Notes: a model not told the origin generated them from the letters alone. DNA of 64,000 bases from Massilia sp. NR 4-1 (GCF_001191005.1 NZ_CP012201.1:4774001-4838000); one strand, 5' to 3'. Counted from the first letter of the stretch, positions 45,920 through 53,527 are shown. Program-made: numbers and translations.

Positions 45920-45983
45920 CCCTGAGCAGCGCGCTCGGGGCCAGGCAATCTTGCCGCCCTGAGCCGGTCGTTCTTCTGACATG

Positions 45984-46015
45984 AACCCCGGTGAGGAAAC
46001 TTGCTGGGGTTTTTT
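45984..46015 (+). terminator. Intrinsic terminator between leader RNA and rtcB
   Basis: AACCCCGG (45984-45991) pairs with CTGGGGTT (46004-46011) with one G-U, followed by six T. It sits 34 bases before the rtcB start. The same GCTGGGGTT can instead pair with AACCCCGGC at 46025-46033, so two mutually exclusive hairpins exist. Confidence 0.8.
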
Positions 46016-46048
46016 GTTTTCCAGAACCCCGGCGTAACGAAAGACGTT

Positions 46049-47257
46049 ATGCCAATCAAACAAAGCCTGCACAAAGGCCTGGTGCCTGTGCACATCTATA
46101 CGGATGACATCGATCATTCGGCCATCCAGCAACTGCTGAATATTTCGAACCTGCCAATCGTGCATCCGCACGTGGCGGCCATGCCCGACGTCCATGCCGG
46201 CATAGGCGCAACCGTCGGCAGCGTGATCCCGACGCGCGGCGCCATCATTCCGGCCGCCGTCGGCGTCGACATCGGCTGCGGCATGAATGCCGTGCGCACC
46301 ACGCTGAGCGCGAGCCAGCTGCCCGACAACCTGGCCCGCGTGCGCAGCGCCATCGAAACGCTGATACCGGTCGGTTTCGAGCAGCACGCCTTCGACAAGG
46401 TGCGCGGCTCCGCCCACGCCCGCGCCGGCCGTCCGCTGAACGACCGCCTGGACCGCATCGTGGCGCGCCACAAAGGCATCATGAAGATGCAGCACAAGTT
46501 CGCGCAGACCTGGATCTGCCAGCTTGGCACGCTGGGCGGCGGCAACCACTTCATCGAGTTGTGCATCGATGAGGAGCAGCGCGTCTGGATCATGCTGCAT
46601 TCGGGCTCGCGCGGCATCGGCAATGTCATCGGCCGCTACTTCATTTCCGCCGCGCGCAAGGAGATGATGCGGCACAAGGTGAACCTGCCGGACCGCGACC
46701 TGTCCTACTTCAGCGAAGGTTCGGAACTGTTCGACGATTACGTGGAAGCAGTGGACTGGGCCCAGGACTACGCCATGCTGAACCGGCGCGAAATGATGCG
46801 CCGCGTGGTGGCTGCACTGGAGCCGCATGTCCCGCCGTTCAAGCTCGATGGCGAGGCGATCAACTGCCACCACAACTACGTGGCGCAGGAAGCGCACTTC
46901 GGCCACAAGCTGTACGTCACCCGCAAGGGTGCGATTTCGGCGCGCGAAGGCGAGCTGGGAATCATCCCCGGCAGCATGGGCGCCCGCAGCTACATCGTGC
47001 GCGGCAAGGGCAACGAGGAATCGTTCTGCTCCTGCTCGCACGGCGCGGGCCGCCGCATGAGCCGCAGCGAGGCGAAACGCAAATTCAACCGTTTCGACCT
47101 GGCGCAACAGACCGAGGGCATCGAATGCCGCAAGGATGGCGGCGTGGTGGATGAAATCCCCGCCGCCTATAAAGACATCGACCAGGTCATGGCGCACCAG
47201 TCCGACCTCGTTGAAATCGTGCACACGCTGAAGCAAGTCGTGTGCGTGAAAGGATAA
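46049..47257 (+). CDS. rtcB: RNA-splicing ligase RtcB
   Basis: The 402-residue enzyme closely follows E. coli RtcB. It joins RNA 2',3'-cyclic phosphate (or 3'-phosphate) and 5'-OH ends using GTP and Mn2+. Metal and guanylate residues are visible in MPDVHAGIGATVGSVIPT, VGVDIGCGMNAVRT (metal cysteine), GGGNHFIEL, MLHSGSRGIGN, CHHNYV and SCSHGAGRRMSR, whose histidine (about residue 331) is the guanylylated one. It ends VVCVKG as in E. coli. Unlike the enterobacterial operon there is no rtcA or rtcR beside it; the downstream partners are a small basic protein, a MoxR-like ATPase and a vWA protein. Confidence 0.97.
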   Translation: MPIKQSLHKGLVPVHIYTDDIDHSAIQQLLNISNLPIVHPHVAAMPDVHAGIGATVGSVIPTRGAIIPAAVGVDIGCGMNAVRTTLSASQLPDNLARVRSAIETLIPVGFEQHAFDKVRGSAHARAGRPLNDRLDRIVARHKGIMKMQHKFAQTWICQLGTLGGGNHFIELCIDEEQRVWIMLHSGSRGIGNVIGRYFISAARKEMMRHKVNLPDRDLSYFSEGSELFDDYVEAVDWAQDYAMLNRREMMRRVVAALEPHVPPFKLDGEAINCHHNYVAQEAHFGHKLYVTRKGAISAREGELGIIPGSMGARSYIVRGKGNEESFCSCSHGAGRRMSRSEAKRKFNRFDLAQQTEGIECRKDGGVVDEIPAAYKDIDQVMAHQSDLVEIVHTLKQVVCVKG

Positions 47258-47260
47258 GCA

Positions 47261-47407
47261 ATGAAGGTAACGATTAAATTGCCGAAGCCGCGCAATCCGC
47301 TGGCCGTGCTGGCACGCCAGCGCAAGGCCGGTGGTCACCAGCGCAGCGAACAATCGCGGCGTGAATTGAAACAGCAACTGCGCCGCGAACTGGCGCGAGA
47401 GGAATAA
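47261..47407 (+). CDS. 48-residue basic protein of the rtcB operon
   Basis: The ATG follows the rtcB stop by three bases, with AAAGGA overlapping the end of rtcB, and the next gene starts four bases after its stop. The product begins MKVTIKLPKPRNPLAVLARQ, is rich in Arg/Lys, and ends in a charged helix (RRELKQQLRRELAREE). Such a peptide could bind RNA or serve as an adaptor. I know no family for it; translational coupling on both sides is the main support. Confidence 0.7.
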   Translation: MKVTIKLPKPRNPLAVLARQRKAGGHQRSEQSRRELKQQLRRELAREE

Positions 47408-47411
47408 TTAC

Positions 47412-48485
47412 ATGCAATCTGCAATCATGTTGAACCAGGAGCAGGCGATCGATTTCCTGCTGCACGTGGCGATCACGCGTCCGGTATTCATGTGGGGGCC
47501 GCCGGGCATCGGCAAGAGCGCGCTGGTGCGCCGCTTCGCCGATGCGGTGGGCATGGAGTGCGTCTCCCTGCTGGGCAGCCAGCTGGCGCCGGAAGACCTG
47601 CTGGGCATCCCGCAGATCGACGGCAAGTGCTCGCGCTTCTTCCCGCCGGCGAACATCGTGCGCGACGAACCGTTCGTGCTGTTCCTGGATGAGTTGAACG
47701 CGTCTTCGCATGAGATCCAGAAGGCGTTTTATTCGCTGATCCTGGACCAGCGCATCGGCGAATACAGCCTGCCGAAAGGGACGGTCGTGATCGGCGCGGG
47801 CAACCGCGCCAAGGATGCGGCCATCGTCAAGCCCATGCCATCGGCGCTGGTGAACCGCCTGGTGCATATCCACCTGCGAGCGGATCATCGCCAATGGCTG
47901 GCATGGGCTGCCGCAGAGGGCGATATCCATCCATGGGTGCTAGAGTACATCCAGCTGCGTCCCGATCATCTGTGGAGCGAGCCGCCGAAACATGAAGAGC
48001 CGTTCTCCACGCCGCGCAGCTGGCATATGCTGTCCGATGCGCTGCATTCCTTCGGCGAGGAAACCGGCGACGACATGCTGGATGCACTCGCTTACGGCCT
48101 GCTGTCGCCAACCCATGCCGGCAACTTCAAAGGCTTCCTCAAGCAGCTGCGCCACAAGCACGGCCTGCACGCCATCCTGAAAGGCGAGCAGCACTGGCCT
48201 GACGCGCCGGGCGACCGCGATGTGCTGTACTTCCTGGCGCAATCCTTCCGCGCGCATCTGTTGAAGGAATTGCCGGAGGAGGAAGCGTCGGTACGCAGCG
48301 CCCATCATGCCTTGTCGATCCGCGCCAAGGACATGCTGCGCGACCTGGTGCGCATCAGCGTTGAAATCGCGCAATCTATCCTGGGCGAGGATGGACAAGG
48401 CCGCCGCCTGCCGGCCTGGTTCCTGGTCGAAGTGGCGCGCGACCTGCCACGCCTGGCTGGCCGTGGCCAGAGAGAAAGCGCATGA
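47412..48485 (+). CDS. MoxR-type AAA+ ATPase of the rtcB operon
   Basis: The 357-residue protein has Walker A MWGPPGIGKSALVRRFA (about residues 26-42), Walker B FVLFLDELNASSHEIQKAFY (about 92-111) and sensor 1 VVIGAGNRAKD. MoxR ATPases are chaperone-like and usually act with a vWA-domain protein encoded next to them. That partner follows here with an ATGA overlap. The C-terminal half is helical and specific to this subgroup. GAGGA precedes the ATG. The predicted role is to remodel or load an RNA-repair complex; this is inferred from position. Confidence 0.88.
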   Translation: MQSAIMLNQEQAIDFLLHVAITRPVFMWGPPGIGKSALVRRFADAVGMECVSLLGSQLAPEDLLGIPQIDGKCSRFFPPANIVRDEPFVLFLDELNASSHEIQKAFYSLILDQRIGEYSLPKGTVVIGAGNRAKDAAIVKPMPSALVNRLVHIHLRADHRQWLAWAAAEGDIHPWVLEYIQLRPDHLWSEPPKHEEPFSTPRSWHMLSDALHSFGEETGDDMLDALAYGLLSPTHAGNFKGFLKQLRHKHGLHAILKGEQHWPDAPGDRDVLYFLAQSFRAHLLKELPEEEASVRSAHHALSIRAKDMLRDLVRISVEIAQSILGEDGQGRRLPAWFLVEVARDLPRLAGRGQRESA

Positions 48486-50281
48486 GCAAGGACAAGAAGC
48501 AGGATTCGGCCACGCTTGCGCGGCAGGCCGGGATCGAGCAGGTACGCGCCCACCCCGTGCTGGGCGCTGTCGCAAAGGGCGGCCGGCTTTACGTCGACGA
48601 GCAGCAACGCTTCGTGCCGGCCAAAGCCTGGCTCGCCGTTGCGCCCGATGGCAATGTGTGGCTGCACCCAAAGCGGCGCGCGCAGCCGGAGGAGTGGGCG
48701 CGTGTCATCGGCATCGTTCTTTCCTGCCTGGGTCTTGGGCTGGTGCGCCAGCGTGAACCCGCCGTGCTGTGGGAAGTTGCCAGCCTGGTGACTGCCCTGC
48801 GCTTTTGCGCGGAACTGAAGCTGGGCGAGCTGCCGGAAGAATGGCGCTTGCCCGAATGCGAGGACGCCAGCGCGGAAAGCCTGTTCCAGCGCTTTTGCAT
48901 CGATGGGTGTCCGGAACCGTTGCAGGCATGGTATGCCGACATCACGGGAGGCGGGCAGCTGTTCGTCGCGCTCGATGAAAAACCGCCGCCATGGCAGCGC
49001 AAGACGCTCTGGCACGAACTGCTGGCGGACGGCATTGCGCGCGGCGTCGGCAGGGCGCTTGCCATCGCAGGCGGCGCGCCGGCGGAGCAGGCAGGCAAGC
49101 CGCACAGCCGCGAGCATCGCGCGCGCCGCCGCATGATGGACTGCTATCCCTTGCTCGGCGCGCTGGCGGCCAGCTTCGACCTGGAGAACGATATCCGCAT
49201 CTGCCAGCAATACGATATCCGTGTCGCCGCCATCGACGTTGGCGCGCGCCGCATCTGGATCAATCCGGCGGCCGGCTTGAACGATGATGAAACATTGTTC
49301 GTGCTTGCCCACGAATTGCTGCATGCGGGTTTGAACCACGCCTCGCGGCGGCGCGGACGCGATGCCGTGCTGTGGAACGTCGCCTGTGATTTTGCGATCA
49401 ACAGCTGGCTGATCGAGATGCAGGTGGGTGCGCCGCCCACCATCGGCCTGCTGTACGATGCCGCGCTGGCGGGGCAGTCCGCCGACGAAATCTACGATGG
49501 CCTGGCATCCGATATCCGCCGCGCGCGCAAGCTGGTCACGATGCGCGGCGCCGGCCAGCCCGATCTTCTCGGTGAGGACAGCGGCAGCCAGTTTACCGAT
49601 GCCGAGGAATACTGCCGACGCGCGCTGGCGCAAGGCATGGATCGCTGGGAGCACGATGGCCGCCGCGGCACGGTGCCGGCCGGTCTGCTGGAAGAAATCC
49701 GCAGCCTGGCGCAGCCGCCGATTCCCTGGGACGCCCGGCTGGCGCACTGGTTCGACGAACGTTTTCCACCGCTCGAAATGCGCCGCAGCTATGCGCGGCC
49801 ATCGCGCCGGCAGGGCGCAACCCCGGACATTCCGCGCCCCTCGCTGTGCAAGCCTCCCGAAGAGGAGCGCAAGAGCCGCGTCTTTGCCGTACTGCTCGAT
49901 ACCTCCGGTTCGATGGAGCCGGCCATGCTGGGCAAGGCACTGGGCGCGATCGCCAGTTATGCCATGGCGCGTGACGTCATTGCCGTGCGCCTGGTGTGCT
50001 GCGATGCGATGGCCTACGACAGCGGCTGGGTCGAACCGGAAAACCTGCTGCACCGTTTCACGCTGCGCGGACGCGGCGGAACCGTGCTGCAGCCGGGCTT
50101 CGACCACCTGCGGGACCTGGCAAACAAAGGCGAGCTGCCGGCACATGGGCCGGTGCTGGTGGTCACGGACGGCTGGTGCGAAGACAGGCTCGAAACCCGC
50201 ATGGACCACGCCTACCTGATGGCCGACGGCCGCCGTCTGCCCTTCACCCCGCGCGGCGAAGTTTTCCACGTCACGTGGTAA
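48482..50281 (+). CDS. vWA-domain protein with zincin-like HExxH region (DUF2201 type)
   Basis: The 599-residue protein starts inside the ATPase stop. Residues 1-140 form an unrecognised N-terminal region. A metallopeptidase-like segment follows, LFVLAHELLHAGLNHASRRR with HELLH (about residues 277-281), preceded by a strand-rich AAIDVGARRIWINP. The C-terminal third is a von Willebrand A domain with the MIDAS motif DTSGS (about 471-475) and VVTDGWCED. This matches the putative metallopeptidase plus vWA-like architecture (DUF2201). Whether it cleaves proteins is unknown. It probably partners the MoxR ATPase. Confidence 0.85.
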   Translation: MSKDKKQDSATLARQAGIEQVRAHPVLGAVAKGGRLYVDEQQRFVPAKAWLAVAPDGNVWLHPKRRAQPEEWARVIGIVLSCLGLGLVRQREPAVLWEVASLVTALRFCAELKLGELPEEWRLPECEDASAESLFQRFCIDGCPEPLQAWYADITGGGQLFVALDEKPPPWQRKTLWHELLADGIARGVGRALAIAGGAPAEQAGKPHSREHRARRRMMDCYPLLGALAASFDLENDIRICQQYDIRVAAIDVGARRIWINPAAGLNDDETLFVLAHELLHAGLNHASRRRGRDAVLWNVACDFAINSWLIEMQVGAPPTIGLLYDAALAGQSADEIYDGLASDIRRARKLVTMRGAGQPDLLGEDSGSQFTDAEEYCRRALAQGMDRWEHDGRRGTVPAGLLEEIRSLAQPPIPWDARLAHWFDERFPPLEMRRSYARPSRRQGATPDIPRPSLCKPPEEERKSRVFAVLLDTSGSMEPAMLGKALGAIASYAMARDVIAVRLVCCDAMAYDSGWVEPENLLHRFTLRGRGGTVLQPGFDHLRDLANKGELPAHGPVLVVTDGWCEDRLETRMDHAYLMADGRRLPFTPRGEVFHVTW

Positions 50282-50304
50282 CAGCTGGGTCCGCCGGGTG
50301 GCCG

Positions 50305-50350
50305 TCCCATCCGATTGGCGTCAGACCCCAAGGTGGACACGAGCTGGGCT
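50305..50350. repeat. Degraded third copy of the REP-like palindrome
   Basis: CCGATTGG, then TCAGACCCCAAGG and TGGACACGAGC follow the order of the palindromes at 8991 and 11213 but the arms no longer pair fully. It lies 24 bases past the vWA gene stop, again just downstream of a coding sequence. Confidence 0.55.
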
Positions 50351-50552
50351 GTCGGCGGCTCAGGCGGCGGGGATTTCGGCTTTGTGCACGCGCGACATGT
50401 GGGCGCACACGTCGTCGGCCGCGACGTATTCCGACGACGATGCCGACCACGAATTGAGCCGGTGCTGTTTCGGCGCCAGCTGTTCCAGCCCCATGATTCC
50501 CAAGCCATTTAGTGCGATCACGGTTTTTGACGCTAAAAGAAAGCTTTGGCTA

Positions 50553-50572
50553 TTTCGCACACCTGTGCTAAA
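50553..50572. promoter_or_regulatory. Operator 1 of the TetR-family regulator
   Basis: TTTCGCACACCTGTGCTAAA is an 8-4-8 inverted repeat with one mismatch, overlapping the -10 region of the regulator's own promoter and ending nine bases before its ATG. The same palindrome in perfect form lies downstream of the gene, supporting autoregulation. Confidence 0.75.
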
Positions 50573-50581
50573 GTGATTCGC

Positions 50582-51202
50582 ATGGATGCCCTGACCGCAA
50601 AAAGTGAAGCCACGTATACCGCCATCATCGCCGCCGGCTGCGAGATGGCGGCGGCCGAGGGTATCGGCAAGCTGTCGCTGGGCGAGATCGCCAAGCGCAC
50701 CGGCATCAGCAAAAGCGGGGTGTTTTCCCGCGTCGGTTCGCTGGAAGCCTTGCAGATCGCGGTGCTGGATGAGTACGACCGCCGCTTTGCCGAGCAGGTC
50801 TTCCTGCCCACGCTGCAACTGCCGCGCGGTTTGCCGCGCCTGACAGCCCAGGTCAGCAACTGGATCAAGCGCGCCTGCGACGAAGCGCTGAGCAGCGCCT
50901 GCCTCTACACGGCGGGCGCCTTCGAGTTCGACGACCAGGACGGCGGCGTGCTGCGCGACCGTTTGCAGGACGGCGCCCTGCGCTGGCGCGCTTCCATGCG
51001 CAAGACCATCCTGCAGGCGATGGAAGCTGGCCAGCTGCGTCCCGATACCGAGCCGGAACAGCTGGTGTTCGAGATTTACAGCCTGATCGTGGGCCTGGTA
51101 CACGATGTGCGCTTCCTGCGCGACGCGGATGCGCCGCGCCATATGCAGCGCGCCTTCAACCGTTTGATTTCGACGTACAAAAGCTTCAACGATATGGAGT
51201 AA
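50582..51202 (+). CDS. TetR-family transcriptional regulator
   Basis: The 206-residue protein has an N-terminal TetR helix-turn-helix (IAAGCEMAAAEGIGKLSLGE then IAKRTGISKSGVFSRVGSLE, about residues 12-55) and a helical ligand domain of the TetR_C_16/YcdC-like type. Matching palindromes lie in its own promoter and in front of the small-protein/isomerase operon immediately downstream, so it very likely represses both until a ligand binds. The start at 50582 is chosen to match the domain; an upstream in-frame start overlaps the operator. Confidence 0.9.
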   Translation: MDALTAKSEATYTAIIAAGCEMAAAEGIGKLSLGEIAKRTGISKSGVFSRVGSLEALQIAVLDEYDRRFAEQVFLPTLQLPRGLPRLTAQVSNWIKRACDEALSSACLYTAGAFEFDDQDGGVLRDRLQDGALRWRASMRKTILQAMEAGQLRPDTEPEQLVFEIYSLIVGLVHDVRFLRDADAPRHMQRAFNRLISTYKSFNDME

Positions 51203-51244
51203 GAGGGCGGCCGCGGCCTGTTTGCGGCTTTTTCTTTAAATAAA

Positions 51245-51264
51245 TTTCGCACGCCTGTGCGAAA
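51245..51264. promoter_or_regulatory. Operator 2 of the TetR-family regulator
   Basis: TTTCGCACGCCTGTGCGAAA is a perfect 8-4-8 palindrome, 12 bases before the start of a 36-residue ORF. It differs from operator 1 at two positions. It probably controls the ORF and the isomerase gene. Confidence 0.8.
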
Positions 51265-51276
51265 TGGAGATTGAAA

Positions 51277-51387
51277 ATGAGCATCCTGCTGCTATTAGTT
51301 CCCCTGGCCCTGTACCTGGCCTATCCGCGCGGCCTGATTTCCGTGCTGCGTTCCCTCCCTAACAGTAACGAAGACTTCGTTTTATGA
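51277..51387 (+). CDS. Small membrane protein, 36 aa
   Basis: The ORF encodes MSILLLLVPLALYLAYPRGL and a short polar tail ending EDFVL. GGAG lies seven bases before the ATG and the TetR operator lies just upstream. One membrane helix (residues 3-17) is expected. The stop is eight bases before the isomerase start, so the two are one operon. No family is known to me. Confidence 0.6.
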   Translation: MSILLLLVPLALYLAYPRGLISVLRSLPNSNEDFVL

Positions 51388-51395
51388 GGACTGCC

Positions 51396-52007
51396 ATGCA
51401 AGAACCCATCGACTTTTACTTCGACTTCATTTCGCCTTACGCCTACCTGGCCACCACCCGCATCGACCAGCTGGCGGCGGCGCATGGACGCAAGGTGCGC
51501 TGGCGCCCGGTGCTGCTGGTGACGCTGTTCCAGGCCATGGGCAACCAGCCCGCGCCCCTGGTGCCGCTGAAGTGGCGCTATGTGCAGCATGATCTGGAGC
51601 GCAGCGCGCGCGCCGCCGGCATTCCTTACCGCTTGCCGCCCGGCTTTCCCAAGCTGATGGTCGATCCCGGCCGCGCCATGCTGTGGATCGAAGAGCATTA
51701 CGGCAGCGATAAGGCGGCTGCCTTTGCCCGCAACTGCATGCGGGCGTACTTCGCCGATAGCGTCGACATCGACGACAAGGAGGTCCTGGCCGGCATTGCC
51801 GCCGCGCTGGGCGTCGAACGCGAAGCGCTGCTGGCGGGCATTGGGGAGAGCGCCGTCAAGGCGCGCTTCAAGCAGGCGAGCGAACAGGCGATGGAACAGG
51901 GCGTCTGCGGCGTCCCCTTCGTGATAGCCGATGGTGAGCCGTTCTGGGGCAACGACCGCTTCGACCAGCTGGAAGCCTGGCTGGCCGCGCAGCGCCAGGC
52001 GGCATAA
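51396..52007 (+). CDS. 2-hydroxychromene-2-carboxylate isomerase family protein
   Basis: The 203-residue protein is a kappa-class GST/DsbA-fold enzyme. It opens IDFYFDFISPYAYLATTRID, the HCCA isomerase signature with the active-site serine, and has GVCGVPFVIADGEPFWGNDR at the C-terminal cis-Pro site. Classical members act in naphthalene catabolism with glutathione; no such pathway is nearby, so the role may be general glutathione-dependent detoxification. GAGGA six bases before ATG 51396 decides the start over 51384. Confidence 0.88.
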   Translation: MQEPIDFYFDFISPYAYLATTRIDQLAAAHGRKVRWRPVLLVTLFQAMGNQPAPLVPLKWRYVQHDLERSARAAGIPYRLPPGFPKLMVDPGRAMLWIEEHYGSDKAAAFARNCMRAYFADSVDIDDKEVLAGIAAALGVEREALLAGIGESAVKARFKQASEQAMEQGVCGVPFVIADGEPFWGNDRFDQLEAWLAAQRQAA

Positions 52008-52015
52008 GGAGCGCT

Positions 52016-52945
52016 TTAGCGCGCTGCGGCGGCGAGCAACTGCGTGCGCATCCAGGCATGCGCCGCCGTGCCACTGTGGCGCGTATGGTGGTAGACCTTG
52101 AGCGTGTAGGGCGGCAGTTCGAAAGGCGCCGGATAGATGGCCACCGGCGCGGCGGCCTGCAAGGTCTGCGCCGCATGGCGCGGCACCGTCATGATCAGCG
52201 GCGAGCGGTCGATGATGAAGGGTGCGGCCAGCACCGATGGCAGCTGCACCGCCACATCGCGCTGCAGGCCTTGGCGCTGCAGGGCCTTGTCGATGGTGCC
52301 GCTGGCATCGTTCCATGGCGTGACCACCACATGGCGCGCCGCCAGATACTGGCTTAAATCCAGGCTGCCCTGGATGGTGGGATGCTCGCGGCAGGCAATC
52401 ACCACATACTCGTCGCTGAGCCAGTCGAAGCTTTCGATGCCGGGCAGGGGTTGCAGCGGATCGTTCTCATAACCGAGCGCGAAGTCGATGCGGCCCGCCG
52501 CCAGATCCTCGGCCGGTTCGCCGCCGCGCGAATATACCACCTTGACGCGCAAGCGCGGCGCGGCCTGCTGCACGGCCGCGAGCAGCTGCGGCAGGATGGC
52601 GAAGGCCGTGTAATCGGTGGCGGCAAAGACGAAGGTACGCTCGCTGCTGGCTGCATCGAAGGTGGAAGCATCGGACAGGCCGCGTGCCAGCAGGTCCAGC
52701 GCCGCCGCCAGCGGTTCGGCCATGCGCTCGGCGAAGGCCGTGGCCTGCATGCCGCTGCCGGCACGGACCAGCAGCTCGTCGCCCAGCGTGGCGCGCAGCC
52801 GCGCCAGCGCATGACTCAGGGCGGAGGGGCTCATCGCCAGCTCGTCGGCTGCCGCGCTCACCGAGCGATGGCGCAGCAGGGCGTCGAAGGCCAGCAGCAG
52901 ATTGAGGTCGAGGCGGCGCAGGATGGGATGCTGCATGATGTTCAT
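52016..52945 (-). CDS. LysR-family transcriptional regulator
   Basis: The protein of about 310 residues has the LysR helix-turn-helix (LDLNLLLAFDALLRHRSVSA then AADELAMSPSALSHALARLR) and a periplasmic-binding-like effector domain (FVFAATDYTAFAILPQLLAA). It converges on the isomerase gene (8 bases) and is divergent from the acetyltransferase gene, whose promoter it may control. Its inducer is unknown. Confidence 0.92.
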   Translation of the reverse strand: MNIMQHPILRRLDLNLLLAFDALLRHRSVSAAADELAMSPSALSHALARLRATLGDELLVRAGSGMQATAFAERMAEPLAAALDLLARGLSDASTFDAASSERTFVFAATDYTAFAILPQLLAAVQQAAPRLRVKVVYSRGGEPAEDLAAGRIDFALGYENDPLQPLPGIESFDWLSDEYVVIACREHPTIQGSLDLSQYLAARHVVVTPWNDASGTIDKALQRQGLQRDVAVQLPSVLAAPFIIDRSPLIMTVPRHAAQTLQAAAPVAIYPAPFELPPYTLKVYHHTRHSGTAAHAWMRTQLLAAAAR

Positions 52946-53029
52946 GGTTGGCTGAAATAAATGCAGCCCATGCATGGTTGGAATGTCCTAGTATAGGCAC
53001 TTTCAGCACAAGAGTTAAAGAGTCCCAGC

Positions 53030-53512
53030 ATGACTATCCATATCCGCGCCGCCGTCGAACAAGATTCCGCCTTGATCCTGCGTTTCATCACCGAGCTGGC
53101 CGTCTACGAGAAGGCAGGCGACCAAGTGGCCGCCACCGCCGACACCATCCGTTCCAGCCTGTTTGGCGCCGACAGCCCGGCGCGTGCCCTGATCTGCGAA
53201 GTCGATGGCGAAGCCGTCGGTTATGCCGTCTACTTCTTCAGCTATTCGACCTGGCAGGCGAAGAAGGGGCTGTACCTGGAAGACTTGTACATCTCGCCCG
53301 CCGCGCGCGGCGTGGGCGCAGGCAAGGGCATGCTGCGCCATCTGGCGCAAGTGGCGGTGCAGCAGGGTTGCGGACGTTTCGAATGGAGTGTGCTCGACTG
53401 GAACCAGCCGGCCATCGATTTCTACCTGTCGATCGGCGCGCAGCCGCAGGCGGAGTGGGTGCGCTACCGGATGGCCGATAGCGCCTTGCGCGATTTCGCG
53501 GCTGGCGCTTGA
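53030..53512 (+). CDS. GNAT-family N-acetyltransferase (SSAT-like)
   Basis: The 160-residue enzyme has the acetyl-CoA loop of GNAT proteins (ARGVGAGKGMLRHLAQVAVQ, about residues 92-111) preceded by LYLEDLYISPA, the form shared with spermidine/thialysine acetyltransferases, and NQPAIDFYLSIGAQPQAEW at the C-terminus. Substrate could be a polyamine or thialysine; not proven. It is divergent from the LysR gene. Confidence 0.87.
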   Translation: MTIHIRAAVEQDSALILRFITELAVYEKAGDQVAATADTIRSSLFGADSPARALICEVDGEAVGYAVYFFSYSTWQAKKGLYLEDLYISPAARGVGAGKGMLRHLAQVAVQQGCGRFEWSVLDWNQPAIDFYLSIGAQPQAEWVRYRMADSALRDFAAGA

Positions 53513-53527
53513 AAGCGCGCCAGCCGC
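53498..53527. terminator. Hairpin between convergent GNAT and uvrA genes
   Basis: GCGGCTGGCGC pairs perfectly with GCGCCAGCCGC around an eight-base loop. It overlaps the GNAT stop and lies nine bases beyond the uvrA stop. It lacks a T-tract, so termination strength is uncertain. Confidence 0.5.

Larger units (their letters stand above)
45839..46015 (+). ncRNA. Candidate structured RNA / leader of the rtcB operon
   Basis: From the predicted start near 45839 to the terminator at 46015 the RNA would be about 177 bases. AAGGACGACC (45871-45880) pairs with GGTCGTTCTT (45966-45975) over ten pairs with one G-U, enclosing GGCTATC/GATAGCC (45892-45898/45915-45921), a CTGAGC/GCTCGG hairpin (45922-45938) and GGCA/TGCC (45944-45955). 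The multibranched shape is tRNA-like in outline but does not fit a tRNA. The same bases also offer AAAGGA and a 12-codon ORF, so a translated leader is an alternative. Confidence 0.5.
50282..50581. other. Intergenic region between vWA gene and tetR-type gene
   Basis: This 300-base stretch holds a degraded copy of the palindromic repeat (about 50305-50350), a minus-strand frame of about 50 codons ending at 50360 that reads GLEQLAPKQHRLNSWSASSS and may be a gene remnant, and the promoter and operator of the TetR-family gene (-35 TTGACG at 50527, -10 TATTTC at 50551). I see no convincing complete gene. Confidence 0.5.

Noticed and set aside
45871..45975. A true tRNA gene before rtcB
   Set aside because: The closing stem is ten pairs, no anticodon loop or T-loop of standard form is present, and there is no CCA-compatible end. 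Kept as a candidate structured RNA only.
45700..46048. A sigma54 promoter for rtcB, as in RtcR-controlled operons
   Set aside because: No TGGC-N8-TTGC pattern with correct spacing was found, and no rtcR gene is adjacent.
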